From NCBI GenBank assembly GCA_028689145.1, contig JAQTWT010000011.1:1-64000 (forward strand): 64,000 bases of DNA, written 5' to 3'. Source of the stretch: Gallionella sp. GTDB lineage: Bacteria > Pseudomonadota > Gammaproteobacteria > Burkholderiales > Gallionellaceae. A model generated the notes under the pieces. That model did not search any database. It was not told where the DNA came from and saw only the letters and a program-made list of their open reading frames with translations. Shown piece by piece: positions 1 to 8,578 of the stretch. The position numbers and the translations under genes were made by a program. Positions within the stretch are counted from its first letter, which is position 1, and each line of letters begins with the position of its first letter.

Positions 1-535
1 TGCTCACTGGTGCCGTCGTGCTCACCGGAGCAGTGGTGCTCACCGGAGCAGTGGTGCTCACTGGAGCAGTGGTGCTCACTGGAGCAGTGGTGCTCACTGG
101 TGCAGTGGTGCTCACTGGTGCAGTAGCGCTCACTGGTGCAGTAGCGCTCACTGGTGCAGTAGCGCTCACTGGTGCAGTAGCGCTCACTGGTGCAGTCGTG
201 CTCACCGGAGCAGTGGTACTCACCGGAGCAGTGGTACTCACTGGAGCAGTGGTACTCACTGGAGCAGTGGTGCTCACTGGAGCCGTGGTGCTGACCGGGG
301 CCGTAGTGCTCACTGGTGCAGTAGTGCTCACTGGTGCTGTGGTGCTGACTGGAGCCGTTGTGCTGACCGGAGCGGTGGTGCTGACCGGAGCGGTGGTGCT
401 GACCGGAGCGGTGGTGCTGACCGGAGCGGTGGTGCTGACCGGAGCGGTGGTGCTGACCGGAGCCGTAGTGCTGACTGGTGCGGTGGTGCTCACTGGAGCA
501 GTCGTGCTGACTGGTGCCGTTGTAGTTGTCGGTGC
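1..535 (-). repeat. 18-bp coding tandem repeat array (about 29 units)
   Basis: The 18-bp unit (minus strand AGCACCACTGCTCCGGTG and variants) is repeated head to tail and keeps the reading frame. Unit variants occur in runs: four adjacent units carry GCT in place of the usual ACC codon, and another run shares GCTCCGGTC. This points to recent unit duplication by slippage or recombination. The array continues beyond the window. Confidence 0.9.
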
Positions 536-1123
536 TGCAGTTTTTTCTGTCGCAGGTGTCACCACGGCCTCAGGTGTCACCGCTGCCTCAGCAGTCACTG
601 CAGCCTGATCACCCTGCTCCACAAAATCGGCAGATGCTGCTGCACCACCAGATGTTGCACCGCCGCCGATAGGCGTTTCAACGTCTGGCGCTTGTTGGCT
701 TGGTGTTGCATCTCTTGCAATGGTTGGATTGTCAACATCCACTTCGGCTTGGGGAAGCGTCTGATCAACAAGAGGAACGGGAATTTGCTGTCCGTCGCTG
801 CTGTGAGCATCCATGACAGGCACTGCATTTCCGGTCGAGACATCACGACTCTTTACACTCAAAGCCTCGTCGCGAAGCGTACCCTCATCAACACGAGCGC
901 GATCACGCGCATCGTCTTTCTTTATGTCGGATTGGATATTCTCGTTGCCGGCACTGTCAACCCGCGTCTGCGTTTCGGTTGCATTTTCAGCCTTGCCAAT
1001 ATTCTCTTCGTCCTGATCCTGACTAAGCACCGTCATTTCGTCAAACGCAACGGCTTCCTGATCGCCCGCTGCATTCACGTCGGCCGGTTGGTTTTGAGTG
1101 TTGTTTTCGTCGCTTGTTGCCAT
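1..1123 (-). CDS. N-terminal part of a large Thr/Pro/Ser repeat protein, candidate type I secretion substrate (partial, runs off window)
   Basis: The ORF track does not list this gene because no stop falls inside the window, but the minus frame is open from an ATG at 1123 to base 1 (about 374 codons). The first 175 or so residues are acidic and low in complexity (MATSDENNTQNQPADVNAAG at the start). A Gly/Ala-rich stretch follows, then about 29 copies of a six-residue unit TTAPVS (sometimes ATAPVS). No signal peptide is seen. It lies just downstream of an HlyD adaptor and an ABC exporter on the same strand, and an N-terminus without a Sec signal is what a type I substrate would have. The C-terminal secretion signal and any RTX or Ig-like repeats would lie outside the window. 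The repeats probably form an extended, perhaps glycosylated, linker; that is inference. It could instead be an unrelated mucin-like protein. Confidence 0.72.
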   Translation of the reverse strand, partial: MATSDENNTQNQPADVNAAGDQEAVAFDEMTVLSQDQDEENIGKAENATETQTRVDSAGNENIQSDIKKDDARDRARVDEGTLRDEALSVKSRDVSTGNAVPVMDAHSSDGQQIPVPLVDQTLPQAEVDVDNPTIARDATPSQQAPDVETPIGGGATSGGAAASADFVEQGDQAAVTAEAAVTPEAVVTPATEKTAAPTTTTAPVSTTAPVSTTAPVSTTAPVSTTAPVSTTAPVSTTAPVSTTAPVSTTAPVSTTAPVSTTAPVSTTAPVSTTAPVSTTAPVSTTAPVSTTAPVSTTAPVSTTAPVSTTAPVSATAPVSATAPVSATAPVSATAPVSTTAPVSTTAPVSTTAPVSTTAPVSTTAPVSTTAPVS

Positions 1124-1447
1124 GATCAATCCCCTTGGGTTAGTGGCTGGCTGATTGAACAATCCGTTTCAATCAACTTTCAGTGATGCCATATTACAAG
1201 GGGGAATTGCAACTTTGTAGACAGCCGGAAGTTATAGGCTATTGCTTCGGGTTACATTGCTAATACGATCAAACAACTCTGCTAACAACACTTCAGGCTA
1301 TCACTTAACAATATGTTTATTAATGATCTTTAAAATAAAATAACATTACTTACCCCAAACCGTTTCGGATGCCAATAGAAGCCCAATAGAAGAAAGGGCA
1401 CGATAATCGTGCCCTTTCATATTATTTTGCTACTGATTCAGGCAACT
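1124..1447. other. AT-rich intergenic stretch between the HlyD-like gene and the repeat protein
   Basis: The 324 bp contain no credible ORF. The part nearest the repeat protein (about 1190-1370) is markedly AT-rich compared with the neighbouring genes and is the likely place for a separate promoter for the repeat protein. The end next to the HlyD gene carries a strong hairpin, listed separately. A short direct repeat (CCAATAGAAG, twice near 1372-1392) adjoins the hairpin. Confidence 0.5.
1393..1417 (-). terminator. Hairpin downstream of the HlyD-like gene
   Basis: AAAGGGCACGA and TCGTGCCCTTT form a perfect 11-bp stem with a TAA loop, 30 bp after the stop of the HlyD-like gene. The minus-strand sequence after the stem (CTTCTATTGGG) is only moderately T-rich, so termination may be partial. 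This would separate the exporter operon from the repeat-protein gene. Confidence 0.6.
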
Positions 1448-2833
1448 TTACCGCTCATGGAACGACATCGACACCACGTCAATTAGCGGTTTAATCAAAT
1501 ATGCCAGCAGGGTTTTCTCTCCAGTGAGAATCTCGGCTTCCACGCTCATGCCGGGTTGCAGGAGATTGCGCCCCGGCACATCGCCGACATAGGGATTGTC
1601 CAACTCGACAACACCCTGATAATACGGCGTTTTATCTTCCCCCACGATACTGGATGCGCTCACCCGTTTCAGGCGGCCTTTGACAAAGCCGAATCTGGAG
1701 TAATCATAACTCGTTACCCGCAGATTGACCGGCTGACCGACTCTGACAAAACCGATATCGCGTGGCGTGATACGCACCTCAGCCTCGAATACAGCATTAT
1801 TGGATACAATCTGCATGAGCAATGCCCCAGGTTGGATAACCTGACCAACGTTTTGTACTCGCATATCCAGAACAAACCCACGGATGGGCGCGCGCACTTC
1901 AAGACGGTCAACGCGGGCCTGCAGACGCTGCAGCGTCTCTTCCACCTCGGCCATCTCAGCCCGCACGTTTCCCAGTTCGGCCAAGGCATCGCGCCGCGAT
2001 TGATTCAGGGAATCAATGCGGCGGCTTTGAATCTCCGACAGCTCCTGCTTAACCACACCAATTTCTGCCGTCAAACGTGCCGTTTCGCCCAAAGCCGTTG
2101 ACTTTGCACGCCGCGTCTCCAGCAGCACGGTGCGGTTTATCAACTGACGGGCAGCCAGATTCTCGCGCATTGTGGCAAGCTCGCCGGTCATGGCTTGCTG
2201 CTCTCTGGCCACAGATAACGCTATTTCCAGTTGGCGGATACGCTGCTTGCGCTGGTCAATTTGGCTGTCCAATATCGACAGCATCGAGTCCTGTGCCGCC
2301 AGCTGCGTGGAGTATATTTCCTGCTGGTTGGAAACCATGCCCGGCTGTTCTATTCCGAGCGCGATAAAGTCGGGTTGCTTGTCTTCGGTAAACGCTTTCA
2401 GCCGTTCCTCGCGCAGCCGCAGCGAATCGAGGCGCGCTTTCATTTGCCCGTAATCGGCGTTGGCCTGCGTACCCTCGATGCGCAGCAATACCGAGCCCTG
2501 CTCGACCAGCTTGCGCTCTTCGGCCACGATTTCCGACACCACTCCTCCATCCAGATGCTGCACCACTTTGACGCTGCCGGAAGGGATGACTTCGCCCGGC
2601 GCGCGCGCGACTTCCTTCATGCGTGTCAACGCCGCCCATAGCAGGAAAATTACCACCAATGCCACAACCAGATACATGATCGGCCGGACAAAGGCCGGAA
2701 CCAGCTCTTCCTCGATATGAATGCTCTCGGAAAGCAGACTGCGTTCCCTGCTACCCATCGGTATTTGGCCCGTGGGTTCGGGCTCGTGAGGCACCTCTTT
2801 TTTCTTGAACAGCAGTCTATTCTTGAAAAACAT
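1448..2833 (-). CDS. Type I secretion membrane fusion protein, HlyD/LapC family
   Basis: The 461-residue protein has a short cytoplasmic N-terminus, one membrane segment at about residues 52-70 (IMYLVVALVVIFLLWAAL), a biotinyl-lipoyl-like half motif (GEVIPSGSVKVVQHLDGGVV), a long coiled-coil hairpin (about 110-300) and a beta-barrel-like C-terminus (RAPIRGFVLDMRVQNVGQVI onwards). This is the layout of HlyD/LapC adaptors, which span the periplasm and link the inner-membrane ABC exporter to an outer-membrane TolC-type channel. The start ATG directly follows the TAA of the ABC gene, and a GGAG Shine-Dalgarno lies inside that gene's end, so the two are translationally coupled. The length is typical for the family. 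The cognate substrate is probably the repeat protein downstream. Confidence 0.93.
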   Translation of the reverse strand: MFFKNRLLFKKKEVPHEPEPTGQIPMGSRERSLLSESIHIEEELVPAFVRPIMYLVVALVVIFLLWAALTRMKEVARAPGEVIPSGSVKVVQHLDGGVVSEIVAEERKLVEQGSVLLRIEGTQANADYGQMKARLDSLRLREERLKAFTEDKQPDFIALGIEQPGMVSNQQEIYSTQLAAQDSMLSILDSQIDQRKQRIRQLEIALSVAREQQAMTGELATMRENLAARQLINRTVLLETRRAKSTALGETARLTAEIGVVKQELSEIQSRRIDSLNQSRRDALAELGNVRAEMAEVEETLQRLQARVDRLEVRAPIRGFVLDMRVQNVGQVIQPGALLMQIVSNNAVFEAEVRITPRDIGFVRVGQPVNLRVTSYDYSRFGFVKGRLKRVSASSIVGEDKTPYYQGVVELDNPYVGDVPGRNLLQPGMSVEAEILTGEKTLLAYLIKPLIDVVSMSFHER

Positions 2834-5800
2834 TTAGGTTAGCTCCGACATAATTTTGTCTTTGATCTTTTCAAAAGAATCCATGGCAACAACGCTGCCG
2901 CGGTGCATCAGGATAACACTGTCGGCAGCGCGCATGTGTGCAGGGCGGTGAGTGACCATAATAACTGTAGAGCGCCCGCGCAACCAAGCGATACAACGCT
3001 CCAGCGCCTCGTCACCGCTCCGGTCCATCCCGGTGCCGGGTTCGTCGAGCAAAACGATGTCGGCCGGCTTGAGCATGGCACGCGCCAGCGAAAACCGCTG
3101 GCGAAAACCATGCGGCTGTTGCGACGAGCGGCTACTGGAAATACGGGTATTAAATCCCTGCGGAAGCGCCGCAATATCTTCGGCAAGCCCGGCCATCCCC
3201 ACAGCCCAATTCATCTCCGCATCCGATGCCGTCGGGTTGATCAGGCGCAGATTTTGCGCCACCGTACCGTAATACAATTCGCATTCCTGCGGCATATAAC
3301 TGATCTTGGCTCGCAGATCATCGGCGGTAAGCTGGCGTATATCCACATTATTGATGCGTATCGTTCCGGCTTGCGGAACATAAATGCGCTCCAATAGTTT
3401 GAGCAGGGTGGATTTGCCCGAGCCGTTACCGCCGACAATGGCAATAACCTGCCGCGGTGTCACGGAAAACGACACCCCCAGCAGAACCGGATCGGCATCG
3501 TTGGCATAGCGAAACGAGACCCGCGCAAAACTGAGCGAACCTCCCGAACCGGGGCTGATGGTTTGCACTACACCGGTATCCGATTCACCGCGGATACGCA
3601 TCAGATTTTCAACCTGACGGATACCGGAACGGATATGCACCACCGAGGTGGCCGCTAGGAATATGTTCTGGATCGGGCCGGTAACGCGCCACAGGATCAT
3701 CATGGTTGCCATCATGGTACCGCCGCTGATAGTACCCTGTATCGTAAGGTAAGCAGACAGCGCCAATGCCATCAGGCCGGTAGCCGAGCCAAGTATCTGC
3801 GCCATGCTATTAACGCGCGCATGCAGCTGGTTATTTTTAAAGTTGGCCATGACCGATTTGCCGCTCAATTCCCGGAACCGGCTTACCCACGACTGATCCG
3901 CACCCACCGCGCGAATGGAATGCATATCGGTCAAAGCTTCGTTCAAAAACTCCCAGCGTGCCGAGGCCAATAATCCGGATTTCGCCACCGATATTTCGCT
4001 GGATTTTCGCGTCAACAACCACAGCAGCGCAAACGACAGTACCGATGCCAGAATCACCAGCAACACCCATGGATTGATCACTGCAATCGCTACCAATAAC
4101 ACCAGCGTCGAGGGTAATTCAAACACCAGCAATGAAGCCGGGCCCAGGAAAAAATCACGCAAACTTTCCAGATTTTTAAACCGTCCCACCTGATTGCTGA
4201 CCGTAGCACCGTCGGTAGAAGAAGTCGGCAGATTAATGATGCGGTTAAACAGGGTGTTTCCCAGAATATATTCGAAGCGGCCGCCGACAAAAGCCATGAT
4301 CTGGCTTTTTAGATTGCGCAACAAACCGTCTGCGGTAATTGCGATAACCACCCCGATCATCAGAAAAGCGCCCATCACGATATCGCCGGACGGCAACACC
4401 AAATCGTAGATAGCCCGCACGAATAACGGCGCGGCCATGGCCAGCAACGCGCCTGCTATCGTCAGGATAAACGCCAGAAAAATATGATTGCGAAAACGCA
4501 ACAATAACGCCCCGATCCAGCTGGTTTCCTGACGGCGCGATTTGGCCACAACCTCCGCTTTCTGAAACAGATAGATTTCTCCCATATCGGCGGTAGGCTG
4601 TATTTCAGTTTCGGCACGCAAGTTACTGTCGAATATTTTTACATTTCCATTGGGCAACCGTTCCAAAACAATCATTGCCGGCTTGCCGAAAGGAGCAAAC
4701 AGGCAGGGCATCAGACGCGAGTCCAAACGCGCCAGATGACCGTTCAGATGCTTGGGGAAAAATTCCAGATTGGCCATGACCGAACACAGCACGGTAATAT
4801 CCATGCGCTTCACCAAATGCGGCATGGCATCGGCCAATTCGCGCGGCTGCCCCTCCCATCCAACCGCATGCAACAGCGGCAGCAGGCTTACCGACAGATC
4901 GGATTCCTCGTCAAACTGGCGGCGGATAACAGCGGCAAGATCCACGACCGATTCGGGACGTGCCGACAAATTGGTCACGTCTGTAGAAGTAGATGCCGCG
5001 ACAGCGATGTCGGAACGGGTCTCGATGACTCCTTCATGCAAGCGTCCATCGAGCAGCGAATAGGTTTTATCGGCAAGATTGATCAGCGAAGGACGGTGCG
5101 TCACCAGCACCACGCTGCATTTACCCTTCTGCTCCGCCAGATAATCGCGCAGCAGATTATCCAGACGCATATCCAGAGCGATATTGGCCTCGTCGAACAG
5201 AATAACACTGGGCTTGCGCACCAAGGCTCTGATGATGGTAATAATCTGGCGCAGACCTGCCGGCAGGGTATCGGCCACACCATTTCCGACATTGGTTTCA
5301 TAGCCCAACTTCATGCCTGCCACAATTTTATCCAAACCCAGTTTGCTTGCGAGGCCCAGCGCTTCCTCGTTCAAACTGGCATCGAACATGGTCATGTTTT
5401 CAAGGATATTGCCGGACACAATGGTGCCGGTTTGCGGCAACATCGCAATTTCCTTGTGCAGACTGCGCGTGGCAAATCTGTCCAGCGGCTCTCCATCCAC
5501 CAAAACCTGTCCCGAGTCGGGGGTGATCAAACCGTTCATCAACGACAACAGGCTGGTTTTACCGCTTCCGCTGGCCCCCAGAATAGCAACGAACTGACCG
5601 GCTTCAAGATTAAAAGACAGATTGGAAAACAACTCGCCGCGTTCATTGTTATTTTGCGGAGCCCCGCCGTAAAGCGCGCTCTTTCCCAGGGATTTAACGG
5701 CCATGGAATCGGCACCTTTAAACTTCAGGGTAATATTGCGCAGCTCCAGCGCTTTTGTAACAGGCGGCATAAGCGGTTTGCCCTCATCGTGTTCATAGGG

Positions 5801-6811
5801 CATGGCGAACACCTGATTAAGCCTGTCCTGCGCCGCGATAAAAGACTGGTAGCGCATCCATACCGACAGGCCGCGGCGCAACGGTTGCAGAGCGCGGACC
5901 GAAAGCATCATGCACGCGGCCAGACCGCCGGGGGTCATTTTTCCGCTGATCACAATCCACGAACTGGCAAAAACCACCGCCACAATCATGACCTGCGAAA
6001 ATAACGTGCCTATATTCGACGCCAATGCGTTGCCGCGTATCAGCGCCTCGCCCAGCCCGGAATTAGTTTCCTGCAACCGTTCATAGCGCCGCAGCATCAA
6101 CGATTCCATCGTCAGCGTCTTCACCGAATATATACCGGCCAATACTTCGGTCAAAAACCCCAGACGGCGGTCATCCTGAATGTTGCGTTTTTGAACCTGA
6201 TCGCGCATCCAGTTACCGAAGTAATAAATCAGGTAAGAAAACAGCAGCAGCAGAGCAACCGGCACAAGGAACAGCCACCCGCCGATGATGTAAATCAGCA
6301 GCGGATAGAGTGCCACGAAAGGCAGATCGAATAACACCAGTAGTGCCTGGCCCGAATAAAATTCGGCCACTTTGGTGGTAGCCAGTATCCTTTCTTCATG
6401 GATGCCCGGCTCCTCCTTTTGATAACGCTGCAACGGAACATGCATCAGCCGTTCGAGCGCGGCAACGCTGGTGTTATGTTCGAAGCGCGCGCCCAACCAG
6501 CTGGTAACCCGCCCGTTGACGGCACGTAAAATCTCTTCCAAGAATAACGCGACGACGACCCCGATCACCAGAAATGCCAGGGTCTCCAGAGATTGATTGG
6601 ACACCACACGGTCAAGAATCTGCAGAATTGCAAGAGGAAGCGCCAACGCCAGAACGTTGGATAATAAAGACGAGACCCCAAGCCACGGCAATACCCGGCG
6701 CAAATCGGGCGAACGAAATAACTGGCGCAAAGCACTTTCCCCCGGCTCCCCCCCGGTCGGCCTGCCATTGCCATGCGTATTCCGGTCAAGTGTCGAACGC
6801 GCTTTTTCCAT
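2834..6811 (-). CDS. Single-chain double ABC transporter of type I secretion type (TMD-NBD-C39-like-TMD-NBD)
   Basis: This 1325-residue protein is two half-transporters in one chain. Using the 1332-aa ORF numbering, TMD1 is about 40-335, NBD1 about 360-605 (Walker A GASGSGKT at 419, Walker B VILFDEA at 543, H-loop at 579), a C39-peptidase-like domain without a visible catalytic Cys-His arrangement about 640-755, TMD2 about 770-1065, and NBD2 about 1090-1325 (Walker A GGNGSGKS at 1134, Walker B LLDEPG, H-loop at 1295). Type I exporters are normally homodimers of one half-transporter with an N-terminal C39-like domain that binds substrate, as in LapB. Both ABC signature motifs are altered (LPAGLRQ and QPHGFRQ instead of LSGGQRQ), although both catalytic Glu residues remain. 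The ORF-track start is a TTG; the ATG at 6811 preceded by TTGGAT is preferred. Confidence 0.9.
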   Translation of the reverse strand: MEKARSTLDRNTHGNGRPTGGEPGESALRQLFRSPDLRRVLPWLGVSSLLSNVLALALPLAILQILDRVVSNQSLETLAFLVIGVVVALFLEEILRAVNGRVTSWLGARFEHNTSVAALERLMHVPLQRYQKEEPGIHEERILATTKVAEFYSGQALLVLFDLPFVALYPLLIYIIGGWLFLVPVALLLLFSYLIYYFGNWMRDQVQKRNIQDDRRLGFLTEVLAGIYSVKTLTMESLMLRRYERLQETNSGLGEALIRGNALASNIGTLFSQVMIVAVVFASSWIVISGKMTPGGLAACMMLSVRALQPLRRGLSVWMRYQSFIAAQDRLNQVFAMPYEHDEGKPLMPPVTKALELRNITLKFKGADSMAVKSLGKSALYGGAPQNNNERGELFSNLSFNLEAGQFVAILGASGSGKTSLLSLMNGLITPDSGQVLVDGEPLDRFATRSLHKEIAMLPQTGTIVSGNILENMTMFDASLNEEALGLASKLGLDKIVAGMKLGYETNVGNGVADTLPAGLRQIITIIRALVRKPSVILFDEANIALDMRLDNLLRDYLAEQKGKCSVVLVTHRPSLINLADKTYSLLDGRLHEGVIETRSDIAVAASTSTDVTNLSARPESVVDLAAVIRRQFDEESDLSVSLLPLLHAVGWEGQPRELADAMPHLVKRMDITVLCSVMANLEFFPKHLNGHLARLDSRLMPCLFAPFGKPAMIVLERLPNGNVKIFDSNLRAETEIQPTADMGEIYLFQKAEVVAKSRRQETSWIGALLLRFRNHIFLAFILTIAGALLAMAAPLFVRAIYDLVLPSGDIVMGAFLMIGVVIAITADGLLRNLKSQIMAFVGGRFEYILGNTLFNRIINLPTSSTDGATVSNQVGRFKNLESLRDFFLGPASLLVFELPSTLVLLVAIAVINPWVLLVILASVLSFALLWLLTRKSSEISVAKSGLLASARWEFLNEALTDMHSIRAVGADQSWVSRFRELSGKSVMANFKNNQLHARVNSMAQILGSATGLMALALSAYLTIQGTISGGTMMATMMILWRVTGPIQNIFLAATSVVHIRSGIRQVENLMRIRGESDTGVVQTISPGSGGSLSFARVSFRYANDADPVLLGVSFSVTPRQVIAIVGGNGSGKSTLLKLLERIYVPQAGTIRINNVDIRQLTADDLRAKISYMPQECELYYGTVAQNLRLINPTASDAEMNWAVGMAGLAEDIAALPQGFNTRISSSRSSQQPHGFRQRFSLARAMLKPADIVLLDEPGTGMDRSGDEALERCIAWLRGRSTVIMVTHRPAHMRAADSVILMHRGSVVAMDSFEKIKDKIMSELT

Positions 6812-6922
6812 GCTATCCAAAAATCCAGTCAATCCTGAGCCGGATGAGCCATTTTCCCGCTAAACCGCATGTTCTTGGGGTTTGCCGGTGCTTGTTCGGG
6901 TTTGCGTTTGCTTTAAGCAACA

Positions 6923-8578
6923 TCATTCCATAGCCAGATTGCCTATTGCCCGACGCAGCAACGGATGGGTGAACGAAAGCCATCCATCCGCACTGTATGC
7001 CAATACCCCCGCCGCTATCGCATGCTCCACCTGGTTGCACAGTGCCGCGGCATCCTCGCCCAGATTCGCCGCCGCCTCAGCCAGACTTGTGCCAACGGCA
7101 TTTTTGGCCACTTCTCGCAACAAATGATGATCCAGATGCAAACTGTCAAGACGGGCAGTGATCGCCACCCGCAACGGCAGAGCCAATTGCTCCGCATCAT
7201 GATGCCGCGCCAGCCCGACTGCGAACAACGGCACTCCGGCTGCCGCACTGGCGATCCGCTGAACCTTGCTCGCACGTCCATCGATTGCACCTTTACCCAA
7301 TGCATCGCGCACCAACACCTGAACAGAGTGCGCGGACAAACGCCGCAGACTGATCATCCCGAATGCGTTCGTTCCGGTTTGACGGGCGGCATTTTCGCGT
7401 ATCCCTCTGCGCCCCGAAAAAATCACCAATTTCCCTTTGCCAACAGCCTCCGCCCCGGCTGCCGACAGCAATATTTGCTGGTCTTGGGTTAACAAATGAA
7501 AGTCGTCGACAACGACAAGATCCGGAAAACGAACCGGCTCGGCGCGTAGCGATACCGCTGCCTGCTCCACAGAACATTCCACCCCCTTTACAGTATCGTA
7601 CAGGCAGTTGCCCAGCACTGACGGTAAACTGCGGCAGAACGACACATCACCCTCATGCTTGAGACAAAGTTTTGCAATGGCATCGCAAAGGCGGGATTTG
7701 CCCATGCCCATCTCGCCTTCTACAACAAACAGCTTGCCGTGACCTTTCGCCGCTTCAGTCAAAGCGGCATAAAGCTGGCCCAATTCATCATCGCGTCCGA
7801 CCAGATGATAAGCGCGCCGCGATCCTGTCCAGTGCAGGTTTTTCAGCTCCGGCAATCGCATCGTCGGTGACACCTGCTGCATTCCCCCTATGCCAAACAA
7901 TTCAATCAAATCGAGCGCGGTTGGGTCGAATGCAAACTGACCCGGCTGAACATCGTTCAGCAACTCGCGTGCGGTTGCGATAGCAACACTGGCAATTGCC
8001 TCGCCAGTCCAGCCGCCAAATCGTTTCATGCTCGCAAATGCCACTCCCGCCGTCATACAACCGCGCAATGTCCCGGCGATCCCGGCATCCATCGCTTGTA
8101 GGTCGTCATATACCGCGCGTGCAGTTTGTACGGCAATTGCCAAATCGTATTCGGTGACCCGCTGGATACCGAAAATAACATCCCCGGCATTGCCGTTGCG
8201 CGCCAGAAAAACAGCATCGTTGGCCGATGCCATCGCCGCCAGGCTGCCATACATAAGTTTTGTTGCCAGCTGGCTTGCGTCTTCCGGCAGTGCAATACTC
8301 AGCACGACACAGGGGCGGCACTCCAGCAAATCGGCCATCGGCAGAACAGATTCGCGGCTTTCCTGCTCATGAAGCATCTCCATGCCATGTGATACCGCCA
8401 TCGCCCGGTTGCTAACATTTAACTTTTTGAAAATCGCGACCAGATGCTGCTTGACTGTGCCGAGGCCGATACCCAACTCCTGCGCAACCTCCTTATTCAC
8501 CTTTCCCGCCTGCAACAGCTTGAGTATCTGGTGCTGGCGCTGGCTGAGTTCGGGCTGATTCCTTGTCTTCCCGTTCAT
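6923..8578 (-). CDS. Transcriptional regulator with N-terminal LuxR-type HTH, cyclase-like domain and AAA ATPase domain
   Basis: The 551-residue protein begins with a GerE/LuxR-type helix-turn-helix (about 10-65; LGIGLGTVKQHLVAIFKKLN). A region of about 88-225 resembles the fold of class III nucleotide cyclases but lacks their metal-binding motifs. A STAND/AAA-type ATPase module follows from about 258, with Walker A GEMGMGKS at 288 and Walker B LVVVDDFHL near 354. In the well-known LuxR-STAND regulators the HTH is C-terminal after a TPR region; here it comes first and no TPR region is present. The start codon overlaps the stop of the upstream TolA-like gene (ATGA) and the exporter gene lies 111 bp further on, so it is embedded in the secretion operon and probably controls it. 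The ligand is unknown. Confidence 0.82.
   Translation of the reverse strand: MNGKTRNQPELSQRQHQILKLLQAGKVNKEVAQELGIGLGTVKQHLVAIFKKLNVSNRAMAVSHGMEMLHEQESRESVLPMADLLECRPCVVLSIALPEDASQLATKLMYGSLAAMASANDAVFLARNGNAGDVIFGIQRVTEYDLAIAVQTARAVYDDLQAMDAGIAGTLRGCMTAGVAFASMKRFGGWTGEAIASVAIATARELLNDVQPGQFAFDPTALDLIELFGIGGMQQVSPTMRLPELKNLHWTGSRRAYHLVGRDDELGQLYAALTEAAKGHGKLFVVEGEMGMGKSRLCDAIAKLCLKHEGDVSFCRSLPSVLGNCLYDTVKGVECSVEQAAVSLRAEPVRFPDLVVVDDFHLLTQDQQILLSAAGAEAVGKGKLVIFSGRRGIRENAARQTGTNAFGMISLRRLSAHSVQVLVRDALGKGAIDGRASKVQRIASAAAGVPLFAVGLARHHDAEQLALPLRVAITARLDSLHLDHHLLREVAKNAVGTSLAEAAANLGEDAAALCNQVEHAIAAGVLAYSADGWLSFTHPLLRRAIGNLAME

Noticed and set aside
18-608. 196-residue plus-strand ORF of VLTGAV repeats
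   Set aside because: It is the antisense reading of the 18-bp repeat array; the real gene is on the minus strand and continues past it with non-repetitive protein-like sequence.
4736-6004. 422-residue plus-strand ORF
   Set aside because: Antisense to the ABC transporter, whose Walker and H-loop motifs are on the minus strand.
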